Assembly (NCBI GenBank): GCA_903901225.1
Contig: CAIUQE010000046.1
Location: 1-50,076 of the forward strand
From: Candidatus Omnitrophota bacterium
GTDB lineage: Bacteria; Omnitrophota; Gorgyraeia; Zapsychrales; Fredricksoniimonadaceae
Direction of reading: 5' to 3'
DNA: 50,076 nucleotides
The position numbers and the translations under genes are program-made. Below are positions 42,416-50,076 of this stretch, one piece after another (the stretch's first letter is position 1; every line of letters starts with the position of its first letter). The notes under the pieces are model-generated. The model was not told the DNA's origin and made no database searches. It worked only from the letters and a program-made list of their open reading frames with translations.

Positions 42416-42885
42416 GGCTTGAAAAAAGTATATCCATTTAAGTGATCTCCGGTCACCGCCGTGGCGACCGCCGAGAGTGTTTTATAACTTTTCCCCTGAT
42501 ATTCAAATCCATTCTCCAGAACTTTGACCTCAATGAGCTGATCCTTGTATTCCTTCCTTATGATGGCTCCGGGGATGGGGAGTCGTCTATCTCGTCCGTT
42601 ATTGCTATTTCTTTCCATTACTGTTTTGGGTCGCAGGGTTTTGTTGTTGACCGGATCATAGCGCTCGATAAGTTCGTTGATCCTGTTCTTGGTGTCATCA
42701 GGCAAACCGCCGTATTCGAGCTCCTGAAGGCGATAGGCGATCTTACGCCACAGGAAGATCTTGTTGCTGGATGAAGGGCTGTCTTGGCCGTACAGTGCGG
42801 CGTATTTGGCCTTTATAGCCTCCAACGGGGCATTCTTAAGGGTCATGATCTCGGTTATAAGGCTGTTATCGGGCGCTTGGGCCAT
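42412..42885 (-). CDS. DUF2924 family protein
   Basis: A 157-residue protein with the DUF2924 pattern: 'LITEIMTLKNAPLEAIKAKYAALYGQDSPSSSNKIFLWRKIAYRLQELEYGGL' then 'RLPIPGAIIRKEYKDQLIEVKVLENGFEYQGKSYKTLSAVATAVTGDHLNGYTFF'. The closing T-G-x-x-x-N-G-x-x-F-F segment resembles the DNA-modification-linked 'DUF2924' tail. Start at 42885, with GGAG upstream; the frame continues to 42939 without a site. The family typically precedes a serine recombinase as here and may be a DNA-binding partner or directionality factor; not proven. Confidence 0.85.
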   Translation of the reverse strand: MAQAPDNSLITEIMTLKNAPLEAIKAKYAALYGQDSPSSSNKIFLWRKIAYRLQELEYGGLPDDTKNRINELIERYDPVNNKTLRPKTVMERNSNNGRDRRLPIPGAIIRKEYKDQLIEVKVLENGFEYQGKSYKTLSAVATAVTGDHLNGYTFFKP

Positions 42886-42931
42886 GGGCTGTGCTCCTTT
42901 CGTTAGTCCAATGTAGCCATAGGTTTTAGCT

Positions 42932-42984
42932 AATAGCAAGTCCGTTCAGAGATATATCTTCCGTCGGGATTTCGACTTGCTATT
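42932..42984. promoter_or_regulatory. Divergent promoter region with 11-bp inverted repeat
   Basis: AATAGCAAGTC at 42932-42942 and its exact reverse complement GACTTGCTATT at 42974-42984. Each arm carries TTGCTA, usable as a -35 box for the DUF2924-recombinase operon (leftward) and the TPR gene (rightward; CATATT about 18 bases on). The arms remain similar beyond the perfect repeat. A symmetric operator is likely. Confidence 0.5.
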
Positions 42985-43057
42985 GCTCGAGATGTATGGG
43001 CATATTCACATGATGAAGACGAGGCCGAAGCCACTCAACATGAAGGAAGAGCTTTAC

Positions 43058-43717
43058 ATGGACATCCTGCGGGAGAGTGTCATTTACTGCATCCCTGCCG
43101 GGCTTCATGATTGGGCTATTAAAGCTCGACGATCCGCCACAACTGCCGATTCGAAGATCGACGCGCTGGAGACCTTATTAAAGGTATGTGCCGCAGAAGG
43201 CTGTTTTTGGGAGGGGATAAACGTGATTGATCAGGTGATCAGCGATCCCGATATGACTGAGCATCGGTCACGCCTTTTGTTTTTGGCAGGCGAGATGAGC
43301 GCGGGGCTTTACGAATATGACAAGGCGACGGGTTATTATGCCCGCAGTCTTGCCTGTGCGATCAGGACAAAGGATCAGCACATTGCTACCGTGACCAAGT
43401 TGGGATTCTGCAATCTCTATCGGCAGGATTTTAACCAAGCTGAGGAGTGGTCACGTTGGGCGATCAAGTTGGGCCCGCATTCATGGGAAGCATGGAAAAA
43501 CCTGGGTGTAAGCCTTGAGCATCAGGGTCAAATTGAGGAGGCGTTTCTTGCGTATTTCAAAGCAGTGTTCTTAAGCCGTGGCCGAGTAATCACGGTCATG
43601 CACATGATCCGCCTTAGCCAGCGGCATCCGGGGATCGTGCCAGATGTCGGCAGTCTGAAGGCACAAGTTTACAGGGAGTACGATTTTATAAGACCTGTAA
43701 GTTCTTCCACTGCATAG
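43058..43717 (+). CDS. TPR-repeat protein
   Basis: A helical protein of about 219 residues with tetratricopeptide-like repeats: 'LFLAGEMSAGLYEYDKATGYYARSLACAI', 'TVTKLGFCNLYRQDFNQAEEWSRWAIKLGP' and 'AWKNLGVSLEHQGQIEEAFLAYFKAVFLS'. The frame is open upstream to 42977; I chose ATG 43058 because AAGGAAGAG lies 6 bases before it and because the predicted promoter leaves no room for the earlier codons. ATG 42992, 43010 or 43040 are alternatives. No signal peptide. Divergent from the recombinase operon; role unknown, perhaps a regulator or scaffolding partner. Confidence 0.65.
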   Translation: MDILRESVIYCIPAGLHDWAIKARRSATTADSKIDALETLLKVCAAEGCFWEGINVIDQVISDPDMTEHRSRLLFLAGEMSAGLYEYDKATGYYARSLACAIRTKDQHIATVTKLGFCNLYRQDFNQAEEWSRWAIKLGPHSWEAWKNLGVSLEHQGQIEEAFLAYFKAVFLSRGRVITVMHMIRLSQRHPGIVPDVGSLKAQVYREYDFIRPVSSSTA

Positions 43718-43797
43718 CGATGAATATTTGTCCGAGTAGAAAATGTAGGGAATTTAGAGATTGATTTGACAGGTTACTCTGGTACAATGACTTCAAT

Positions 43798-45504
43798 ATG
43801 AAAAATAAAAACACCACCACCCTCCTTATAATTTTATTTCTTTTATTATTTTCAAAGGCATCAACTCAGGCGGCGATTACTCCCGAGCAGGAAATGAGGG
43901 CCAGAGAACTCCAGAAGAAAGAAGAGAAATTACGAGAGAAAATCGAAACGCCCAAGAAAGTTCCTGAAAAAGAAGCATTGCCAGAATTACCAACTGTTCC
44001 TGAGTCTGCCGAAAAAGTTCTCATCACAAAGATCAATGTATCTGGTTTTACCATTCTCTCAGAAAAGCAAATTAACGATATTATTTTGCCTTTTGAGAAT
44101 AAGGAGCTTTCAATAAAAGAGATGCAGAAGATCGCCAATCTGATCACTGATGCTTATCGGCAAAAAGGCTATGTTAATTCGACAGCTTATTTGCCACCGC
44201 AAGATATCAAGCAGGGGATATTGGAAATCAAGATTGTAGAAGTTCTTACTGGTGAGGTTGAAATAAAAGGGAACCGATATTTCAAGACTTCACTGCTAAG
44301 AGGAAAGATCCCTTTAAAGAAAGGGGAGCCTTTCAATTACAATTCTTTGAAAAAAGGTTTAACAGAAATCAATAAACAGCCAGACAGAAATGCCCGCGCT
44401 GTACTTGTTCCGGGCAAAGAGCCGCGCACTACTGATTTGGTTTTAGAAGTAAAGGATCGTTTGCCGATACATGCGGGCTTTACTTATGACAATCTTGGTT
44501 CGCGCTACATTAATAAAAATCGTTATGGTGTTAATCTTTCGCACAATAATCTTTTAGGCTTTGATGATAAATTGAGCACTCAATTTCAATTAGGGCAGTC
44601 AGGCAGATATTTTTTAGAAGGCTTTAATTACGGGTTGCCAGTAGGAAGAAGTTGGGAAGTTGGCGGCTCTGCGTTTCTTAGCCAAGTCAAATTAGGCAAG
44701 GAATTAGCCGAGTATAATGTGCGTGGCAAATCCAAAACCTATGGCCTTTATGCGAAGAATGCATTTATTGATAAAGACAATTTTGATCTCAGTTTTAATT
44801 TCGGATTTGATTACAAAGACATGCTTAATTCTTCACAGGGCGCGGTAACCAGCCATGATCGTTTAAGTGTAGTCAAGTTGGGTTCCGATATTGATATGGC
44901 GGATCAATTTGGCCGCACGTTATCTACATATGAGGTTGATGGCGGAATACCAAATTTTATGGGAAGTATGAATTCCAAAGACACTGATGCCAGCACTCGT
45001 GGTGCAGGTGGGAAGTTCGTAAAACATACGGTTAATATTTTGAGATTGCAGAGGCTGCCGTTCGGTACCAATTTATTATGGAAAAATCAGATGCAGATAA
45101 GTCCTTATACATTGCCATCTGTGGAGCAATTTCAGATTGGCGGCATGGCCAATGTGCGTGGTTATGCTCCAGCGGAAGCGGTAGGAGATAGCGGTTATGC
45201 TACAACTTTTGAGTGGTCTTTACCTGTGTATCCTATTCCAAAACAGATAAGAGTGCCGTATTCGAAAGCGACTTTATATGATGCTTTACGCGTGGCTGTA
45301 TTTTATGATGCCGCGAACAGTCATTTGCGGCAGCCAGCTGCGGGAGCTAAAAAGAACACAACATTAAGCTCTGTTGGTTGTGGGGTACGGTTTAACTTAC
45401 CTGAAGACTTTTCCATGAGGGTTGACTTTGCTTGGCCTTTGGATAAAACACCCTCCGACGGTAATAATCTCCATACTTGGGTACAGGTTTCGAAAAGCTT
45501 CTAG
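43798..45504 (+). CDS. Two-partner secretion transporter (TpsB, FhaC/ShlB-like)
   Basis: A 568-residue outer-membrane beta-barrel of the Omp85/TpsB group that exports the partner exoprotein. Signal peptide about 1-26 (FLLLFSKASTQA/A); a charged coiled region rich in Glu/Lys to about 65; two POTRA domains, the first with 'LITKINVSGFTILSEKQINDII' and the second 'GEVEIKGNRYFKTSLLRGKIPLKKGEPF'; then the barrel with 'VRGYAPAEAVGDSG', containing the VRGY/F motif of loop L6. The gene is low in GC compared with the metabolic genes to the left. The exoprotein gene follows 120 bases later with its own promoter. Confidence 0.92.
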   Translation: MKNKNTTTLLIILFLLLFSKASTQAAITPEQEMRARELQKKEEKLREKIETPKKVPEKEALPELPTVPESAEKVLITKINVSGFTILSEKQINDIILPFENKELSIKEMQKIANLITDAYRQKGYVNSTAYLPPQDIKQGILEIKIVEVLTGEVEIKGNRYFKTSLLRGKIPLKKGEPFNYNSLKKGLTEINKQPDRNARAVLVPGKEPRTTDLVLEVKDRLPIHAGFTYDNLGSRYINKNRYGVNLSHNNLLGFDDKLSTQFQLGQSGRYFLEGFNYGLPVGRSWEVGGSAFLSQVKLGKELAEYNVRGKSKTYGLYAKNAFIDKDNFDLSFNFGFDYKDMLNSSQGAVTSHDRLSVVKLGSDIDMADQFGRTLSTYEVDGGIPNFMGSMNSKDTDASTRGAGGKFVKHTVNILRLQRLPFGTNLLWKNQMQISPYTLPSVEQFQIGGMANVRGYAPAEAVGDSGYATTFEWSLPVYPIPKQIRVPYSKATLYDALRVAVFYDAANSHLRQPAAGAKKNTTLSSVGCGVRFNLPEDFSMRVDFAWPLDKTPSDGNNLHTWVQVSKSF

Positions 45505-45519
45505 CGCCATGCGGTTACG

Positions 45520-45548
45520 TTGACAAGTGGTGCTTTATAGGTTATATT
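45520..45548 (+). promoter_or_regulatory. Promoter for the TpsA exoprotein gene
   Basis: TTGACA at 45520-45525, 17-base spacer, TATATT at 45543-45548. A strong consensus match; the start codon is 76 bases further. Confidence 0.75.
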
Positions 45549-45623
45549 TAAGCACATCAAAATTACATCAGAGCCGAAACATCAATAAATAGAGCAGTTT
45601 ACATTTACTTCTAAGAGAGTTTA

Positions 45624-48600
45624 ATGGCGTTTCCCCGGAAAACAAATCTCGTTATTTTGACAGCCGCAATAGCAGCAATATTGTGCTGCCCTTCTTTGTC
45701 TTACGCCAACCCGGAAGGGGCCAGCGTAGTTGAAGGATCTGCTGTCATTAGTGCTGATGCAAACAATCCCAATATTTTAAACATCAATGTGGCTTCAGAA
45801 AAAGTTGTCATTGATTGGAGTAGTTTTAGTATTGCCGCAAATCAGATCGTTAATTTCTTCCAGCCTTCCCAGAATTCAACAGCCCTCAATCGTGTTACAG
45901 GTAATAGCATTTCGGATATCTTTGGTTCTCTTTTTGCCAATGGCAGAATTATTTTATCTAATCCCAATGGCATAAATATTGGCGCTTCCGCAAATATTAA
46001 TGCTGCAAGTTTTATTGCTTCCACATTGTATATTGATAAAAATGATTTTATGAACGGCCATTATAATTTTTATAAAGTGGCTGGTAAAGATGGATACATT
46101 GTAAACAAAGGCAGGATTACAACTAATGTTGCTGGCGGTTATATTTGTTTGCTTTCGCCACAAATAGACAATCAATATATTGTTGAGGCCAATTTAGGAA
46201 CTGTTGTTTTGGCTTCTGGCAATAAAATGACTTTGGCTTTGGATGATCTGAATCAGATCTCAGTGGTTGTGGCTGAAGCGGCTCAGGATGGTTTGGTTGG
46301 TGCGGATGGCAAAAAGGTCGCTATCAGAAATAGCGGCACAATTACAGCAGATGGCGGCAAAGTCATAGTAACCGCTAAAGTGCTGAACAATGTTTTTGAT
46401 TACTCCTTTAACAACACTGGTGTTATCAGGGCCAAGTCATTGGCCAATCATGATGGCAAAGTCAGTTTAGAGGTTGAGGGTGCTCCGGCCCTTAATATAG
46501 GGAAGATAGAGGCAGGGGATGTCTCGATCAAAGCTAAAGGTACAAGTTTTATCAATAAGGGTGAAGTCCTTAGCAAAAGCTATTTAGGGTTGCCTTATGT
46601 TAGCAAGATCAATATTGAAGCCGCAACGCTGATTCAGGATGGTCTGATTTCTGCTGAAAAAGGCACTGTAACGATTGATGCGGATACTGTTAAGACCACA
46701 TTGGATTCAAGTTCCACTGATCCGGTCAATGCCACAACGTTGGTTATTCGTGCCAATCAGGTTTCAATAACAACCAAAGATGGCGGTGCAACCGGATTCC
46801 CGCTGCCTATTGATGCGCCGAATATTTATTTTAATCAAACGTTAGGTAACATCGATTTACTTCAGAGCTTGGGTATCGGAACAAGTATTTTGTTGCGCGG
46901 GCCTCCGATGGCTTTTGGTTCGATCCTTTACAACCGCAATTCAAACCTTACCCTTAAGGCAAGCTCCGGATCTATAAATATTGGTAGTGGAGTACGCCTA
47001 ACTTCAAATAATCTCACGTTACTATCCAAGAACGGCATCTATTCATTGGGCTCATTAATAACGCCCAATCTCCTGACATTGATATCCGATGGCGTTATCT
47101 CTTCACTTGGTGTGTTGGAGTCGTCTTCTCTAATAGAGCGCGGCAGTGCCTTCAAGGTTGGCGGTATTTTTCATCCCGGTCAGGCCGATGTTGAGAATGC
47201 AGACAATGCCATAACGTATTCAGCGAATACGAATGTTTCGGGTACGATCACGGATGCTGCCAATATTATAGTAGATCCTGGGGTTATCCTGACCATGGAT
47301 GCGGACACCGCCTTTGTTGCTGGGAACGCTTTTATTATGGATGCCACTTCGGTTATCAATGGCGGAGGGTATGATCTTTCGATATCGGCAAAGAGCGCTT
47401 CCACATTGGGCAATATTAATAATGTAGATCTGCTCACATTGAGCTCAGGATCGAGTTCCAATGTAACCTTTACATCAAATGCCAGTTCTACATTCCAGGT
47501 TAATACGGTAAAGACCAACTATCACGCCATCCTTTCAAGAAGCGTGGGTGCTGGAACATTAGCAGATCCAATTATGATCTATTCTGTTTCCAATGCGCTT
47601 GGTGGGTTGCAATATATACCAACATCCGGTCTCGGCCTTTATTACAAGTTAGCCAATAATATTGACGCTTCGGAAACAGTCAGTTGGAACGCAGGCGCGG
47701 GGTTTAGCCCGGTTGGAACTACCCTTGGGAATTATGATGCTCCTTTGACCCATCCATTTACGGGCAGTTTTAATGGCAATGGTTATATTATCACAGGCCT
47801 TACCATTAATCGTCCTACAGGGATTTCCCCTTGGGGTGTCGGTTTGTTTGGGGCTGTAGGATCAGCTGCTTCTATTAGCAATGTAGGTCTTGTTAATTTG
47901 AATTTTACAGGCTATGGGACACCTTACAGCGGTGGTCTTGTTGGCATAAATTATGGAACTATTTCTAATGTTTATGTTACAGGCAGTGTCACAGACGGCG
48001 GAGGTCTTGCGGGGTGTAATTATGGAACTATTCTAAACTCATACACTAAAGGCACTGTAACTGGAAGCAGTTCTGTTGGTGGTCTTGTTGGAAACAACTT
48101 TACAGCAGGCTCCATTATTAGTTCTTATTCATTTAGTGCTGTGAATGGAGGGCCTTATCTTGGTGGTCTTGTTGGATCGAATGATGGGAATATTTCTAGT
48201 TCTTATGCTACAGGCAACGTAAGCGGAGGGGCTGGAAGTTATTTTATCGGTGGTCTTGTGGGGCACGCTGGCAGCACAAGCACAATTTCTAATTCCTATG
48301 CCACAGGTACTGTAAATGGCAGCGATTATGTGGGTGGTCTTGTTGGAGAGAACTACGGTACTGTTACAAAATCTTACGCCACAGGCACTATCAGTGGAGG
48401 CTCCTCTATTGGCGGTTTAGTTGGAAAGAATTATGCTAGTTCTGGTATCCCTGGCATCATTTCTAATTCTTATGCCACGGGAATTGTAAGTGGAAGCTTT
48501 AATATTGGTGGTCTTGTTGGGAGTAATACTGGTTTTATTACCAACTCTGGATGGTGGACAGGCGCTGCTAGTCAAGCCATAGGAAGTGGCGGAGTTATTA

Positions 48601-49946
48601 CCTATAATGAAGCCACTAAAGCCGCCTTCATGAATACAAGCCATGGTGTCTATACAGCGGGATCATCCACTTGGGACATTTCCAACAACACCGGTCATGT
48701 TTGGATCATGTTGGGGAATCCACATCTTCAAGCGGAATGGGCAACAACTATAACAAATGTTTATCAGTTACAGATGATGGCATTTAATTTATCGTCAATT
48801 TACACGCTTGCCAATAACATTGATGCATCTGAAACAATAAATTGGAATGGTGGGCAAGGGTTTATTCCGGTTGGCAGTACCGCAGCTTTATTTACGGGAT
48901 CATTCAATGGTAATTTCAAGACAATTTCTGGTTTGTATATCAATCGACCCTCAACAGATGATGTTGGTCTCTTTGGGCGTGTAAGCACTAGCGCGAATAT
49001 CAATTATGTTGGTTTGGAAAACAGCAACATAACAGGGCATTATTCTGTGGGCAGTCTTGTGGGGCGTAATTTCGGCAATGTTTCCAATTCTTATGTTACA
49101 GGAGCTGTGAGCGGGATATGGGATATTGGCGGGCTTGTCGGCCTGAATTTGGGCACAGTTTCTAATTCCTATGCTGCAGGGACAGTTAGTGGAAGCGATA
49201 ACAGTGATTCTGTTGGCGGACTTGTTGGCAGGAATTATCTTGATGGGGTGTCTGGTCATTCCGGGGCCATTTCTAATTCTTACGCAATTGCGATTGTTAG
49301 TGCAGGCGTTGGGAGTTCACATATTGGAGGGCTTCTTGGCGGGAATGATGGTTCTGGTACGGTCGTTTCTAATTCCTATGCTACGGGTAATGTAAGTGGT
49401 GGTACTGGGAGTTCATATATTGGTGGTCTTATGGGTTATAACAGCGGTACTGTTGCCAATTCAGGTTGGTGGACTGGATCATCTGCTGCTCCCATAGGAA
49501 ACGGAGGCACTGTTACTTATAACGAGGCGAACAAAAGCGCCTTTATGAACGCAAGCCATGGCATTTACACTGTTGGTTTAGATCCTTGGGATATTTCAAA
49601 TAGTGCTGGTCATATCTGGATTATGATTGGGTATCCGCATTTACAGATGGAATGGACTACTTCAATTTCTAATGTATACCAATTGCAGATGATGTCTTTA
49701 AATCTTGCCGCAGTATACGCACTTGCCAATAACATTGACGCATCGGAAACTGTGAATTGGAATGGGGGACAAGGTTTTACTCCAGTAGGGACTTGGACAA
49801 CAAAATTCACTGGAACATTTGATGGAACCAATCACACGATTACGGGCTTGAATGTTAATCCGATAAGCGATGAGGCTGGTTTATTTGGTTGTACAGGTAA
49901 TGATGCAGTAATAAAGAATGTTGGTCTTTTAAATATGGCTCTTTAG
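45624..49946 (+). CDS. TpsA exoprotein with filamentous-hemagglutinin domain and GLUG repeats
   Basis: A 1440-residue secreted adhesin-like protein. Signal peptide to about residue 29 (PSLSYA/N). The TPS secretion domain follows: 'NPNILNINVASEKVVIDWSSFSIAANQIVNFFQPSQNSTALNRVTGN' and 'RIILSNPNGINIGASANINAASFIAST' with the NPNG motif. A beta-helix-like middle follows. From about residue 675, three modules begin with LANNIDASE (DNA about 47650, 48808 and 49724), each holding GLUG-type repeats of the form [IV]GGLVGxNxGx[IV]SNSYATG[TN]V; I count eight in the first module and five in the second. The third module stops after about 70 residues at TAG 49944-49946, in the midst of the fold, so the gene is likely truncated or interrupted. 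Low GC and repeats suggest acquisition and recombination. Confidence 0.88.
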   Translation: MAFPRKTNLVILTAAIAAILCCPSLSYANPEGASVVEGSAVISADANNPNILNINVASEKVVIDWSSFSIAANQIVNFFQPSQNSTALNRVTGNSISDIFGSLFANGRIILSNPNGINIGASANINAASFIASTLYIDKNDFMNGHYNFYKVAGKDGYIVNKGRITTNVAGGYICLLSPQIDNQYIVEANLGTVVLASGNKMTLALDDLNQISVVVAEAAQDGLVGADGKKVAIRNSGTITADGGKVIVTAKVLNNVFDYSFNNTGVIRAKSLANHDGKVSLEVEGAPALNIGKIEAGDVSIKAKGTSFINKGEVLSKSYLGLPYVSKINIEAATLIQDGLISAEKGTVTIDADTVKTTLDSSSTDPVNATTLVIRANQVSITTKDGGATGFPLPIDAPNIYFNQTLGNIDLLQSLGIGTSILLRGPPMAFGSILYNRNSNLTLKASSGSINIGSGVRLTSNNLTLLSKNGIYSLGSLITPNLLTLISDGVISSLGVLESSSLIERGSAFKVGGIFHPGQADVENADNAITYSANTNVSGTITDAANIIVDPGVILTMDADTAFVAGNAFIMDATSVINGGGYDLSISAKSASTLGNINNVDLLTLSSGSSSNVTFTSNASSTFQVNTVKTNYHAILSRSVGAGTLADPIMIYSVSNALGGLQYIPTSGLGLYYKLANNIDASETVSWNAGAGFSPVGTTLGNYDAPLTHPFTGSFNGNGYIITGLTINRPTGISPWGVGLFGAVGSAASISNVGLVNLNFTGYGTPYSGGLVGINYGTISNVYVTGSVTDGGGLAGCNYGTILNSYTKGTVTGSSSVGGLVGNNFTAGSIISSYSFSAVNGGPYLGGLVGSNDGNISSSYATGNVSGGAGSYFIGGLVGHAGSTSTISNSYATGTVNGSDYVGGLVGENYGTVTKSYATGTISGGSSIGGLVGKNYASSGIPGIISNSYATGIVSGSFNIGGLVGSNTGFITNSGWWTGAASQAIGSGGVITYNEATKAAFMNTSHGVYTAGSSTWDISNNTGHVWIMLGNPHLQAEWATTITNVYQLQMMAFNLSSIYTLANNIDASETINWNGGQGFIPVGSTAALFTGSFNGNFKTISGLYINRPSTDDVGLFGRVSTSANINYVGLENSNITGHYSVGSLVGRNFGNVSNSYVTGAVSGIWDIGGLVGLNLGTVSNSYAAGTVSGSDNSDSVGGLVGRNYLDGVSGHSGAISNSYAIAIVSAGVGSSHIGGLLGGNDGSGTVVSNSYATGNVSGGTGSSYIGGLMGYNSGTVANSGWWTGSSAAPIGNGGTVTYNEANKSAFMNASHGIYTVGLDPWDISNSAGHIWIMIGYPHLQMEWTTSISNVYQLQMMSLNLAAVYALANNIDASETVNWNGGQGFTPVGTWTTKFTGTFDGTNHTITGLNVNPISDEAGLFGCTGNDAVIKNVGLLNMAL
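47640..49946 (+). repeat. Three LANNIDASE/GLUG modules in tpsA
   Basis: DNA modules of about 1160 and 915 bases plus a partial one. Each opens with a LANNIDASE-type sequence, a 'TGSFNGN' strand, a 'GLFG' turn and GLUG repeats, and the full ones close with 'SGWWTG' and 'AFMN.SHG.YT'. The repeats are diverged, not exact. Confidence 0.75.
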
Positions 49947-50076
49947 CAGAATCTGTGGGTAAGAAAGAGCATTCTTGATCAACGGGTTAGTGTGGATCGC
50001 CCGATACATACTCCCATTAGCAAGCTCAACTGATCAGGACTTTTGCATAACCCTTATCCGGCGCGATGAACAAGGA
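49947..50076. other. Gene-free end of the window
   Basis: After the TpsA stop no reading frame continues the GLUG repeat. A minus-strand frame is open from the window edge to a stop at 50026 (residues SLFIAPDKGYAKVLIS), too short to identify. Confidence 0.3.

Noticed and set aside
50026..50076. Partial minus-strand gene at the right edge
   Set aside because: Only 16 codons before the window ends, no recognisable motif.

Overview
The window reads as a chromosomal piece of an anaerobic, Gram-negative bacterium, and I infer a member of Candidatus Omnitrophota (OP3) or a close relative. The grounds are indirect: outer-membrane proteins (OmpA/LysM, two-partner secretion), pyruvate:ferredoxin oxidoreductase beside a fused ADP-forming acetyl-CoA synthetase, a Bacillus-type succinate dehydrogenase/fumarate reductase operon, His-Xaa-Ser (Hxs) type peptide-modification genes, pseudopilins and a large exported protein of unknown family. 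No rRNA is present, so the taxonomy is an inference.

Layout. 1-294: two hairpin repeat types. 295-6380: a U32-like protein, GDP-fucose synthesis (gmd, fcl), a Wzx-like flippase and a family 1 beta-glycosidase. 6468-9171: an Hxs-like locus (two HxsD-like proteins, an HxsB-like protein that has lost its radical-SAM cysteines, a candidate precursor peptide) facing a Cys-rich pilin-like gene. 9347-16175: a small membrane protein, purU, nifJ and the acetyl-CoA synthetase. 16176-17372: a tRNA-Ser(GGA) with hairpin leaders, repeats, a gene remnant and a DUF4160/DUF2442 pair. 17459-25842: SPFH protein, PilZ protein, sucCD-sdhCAB and an APC permease. 25923-34443: a 918-aa exported protein with a RelA/SpoT-like C-terminal domain, an OmpA-LysM protein, an M16 peptidase and a CpaF-like ATPase. 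34484-37809: a GEMM-I (cyclic dinucleotide) riboswitch with terminator in front of a four-gene pseudopilin operon. 37810-50076: accessory DNA holding a nucleotidyltransferase pair, tRNA-Arg(ACG) directly followed by tadA, tRNA-Ser(GCT), a serine recombinase with a DUF2924 partner, a TPR protein and an AT-rich two-partner secretion pair whose exoprotein ends in mid-repeat.

How it fits together. Pyruvate is oxidised by NifJ to acetyl-CoA, and the ADP-forming synthetase conserves the thioester as ATP. SucCD and SdhCAB form a reductive or oxidative C4 branch coupled to the membrane. The PilZ protein, the GEMM riboswitch, the pilus-type ATPase and the pseudopilins suggest cyclic-dinucleotide control of a surface appendage. 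The most unusual items are the HxsB-like protein without any [4Fe-4S] cysteine motif, the exported protein with a RelA/SpoT-like domain, a family of exactly 55-bp hairpins in front of both tRNA-Ser genes, and tadA directly behind the tRNA it is expected to edit.
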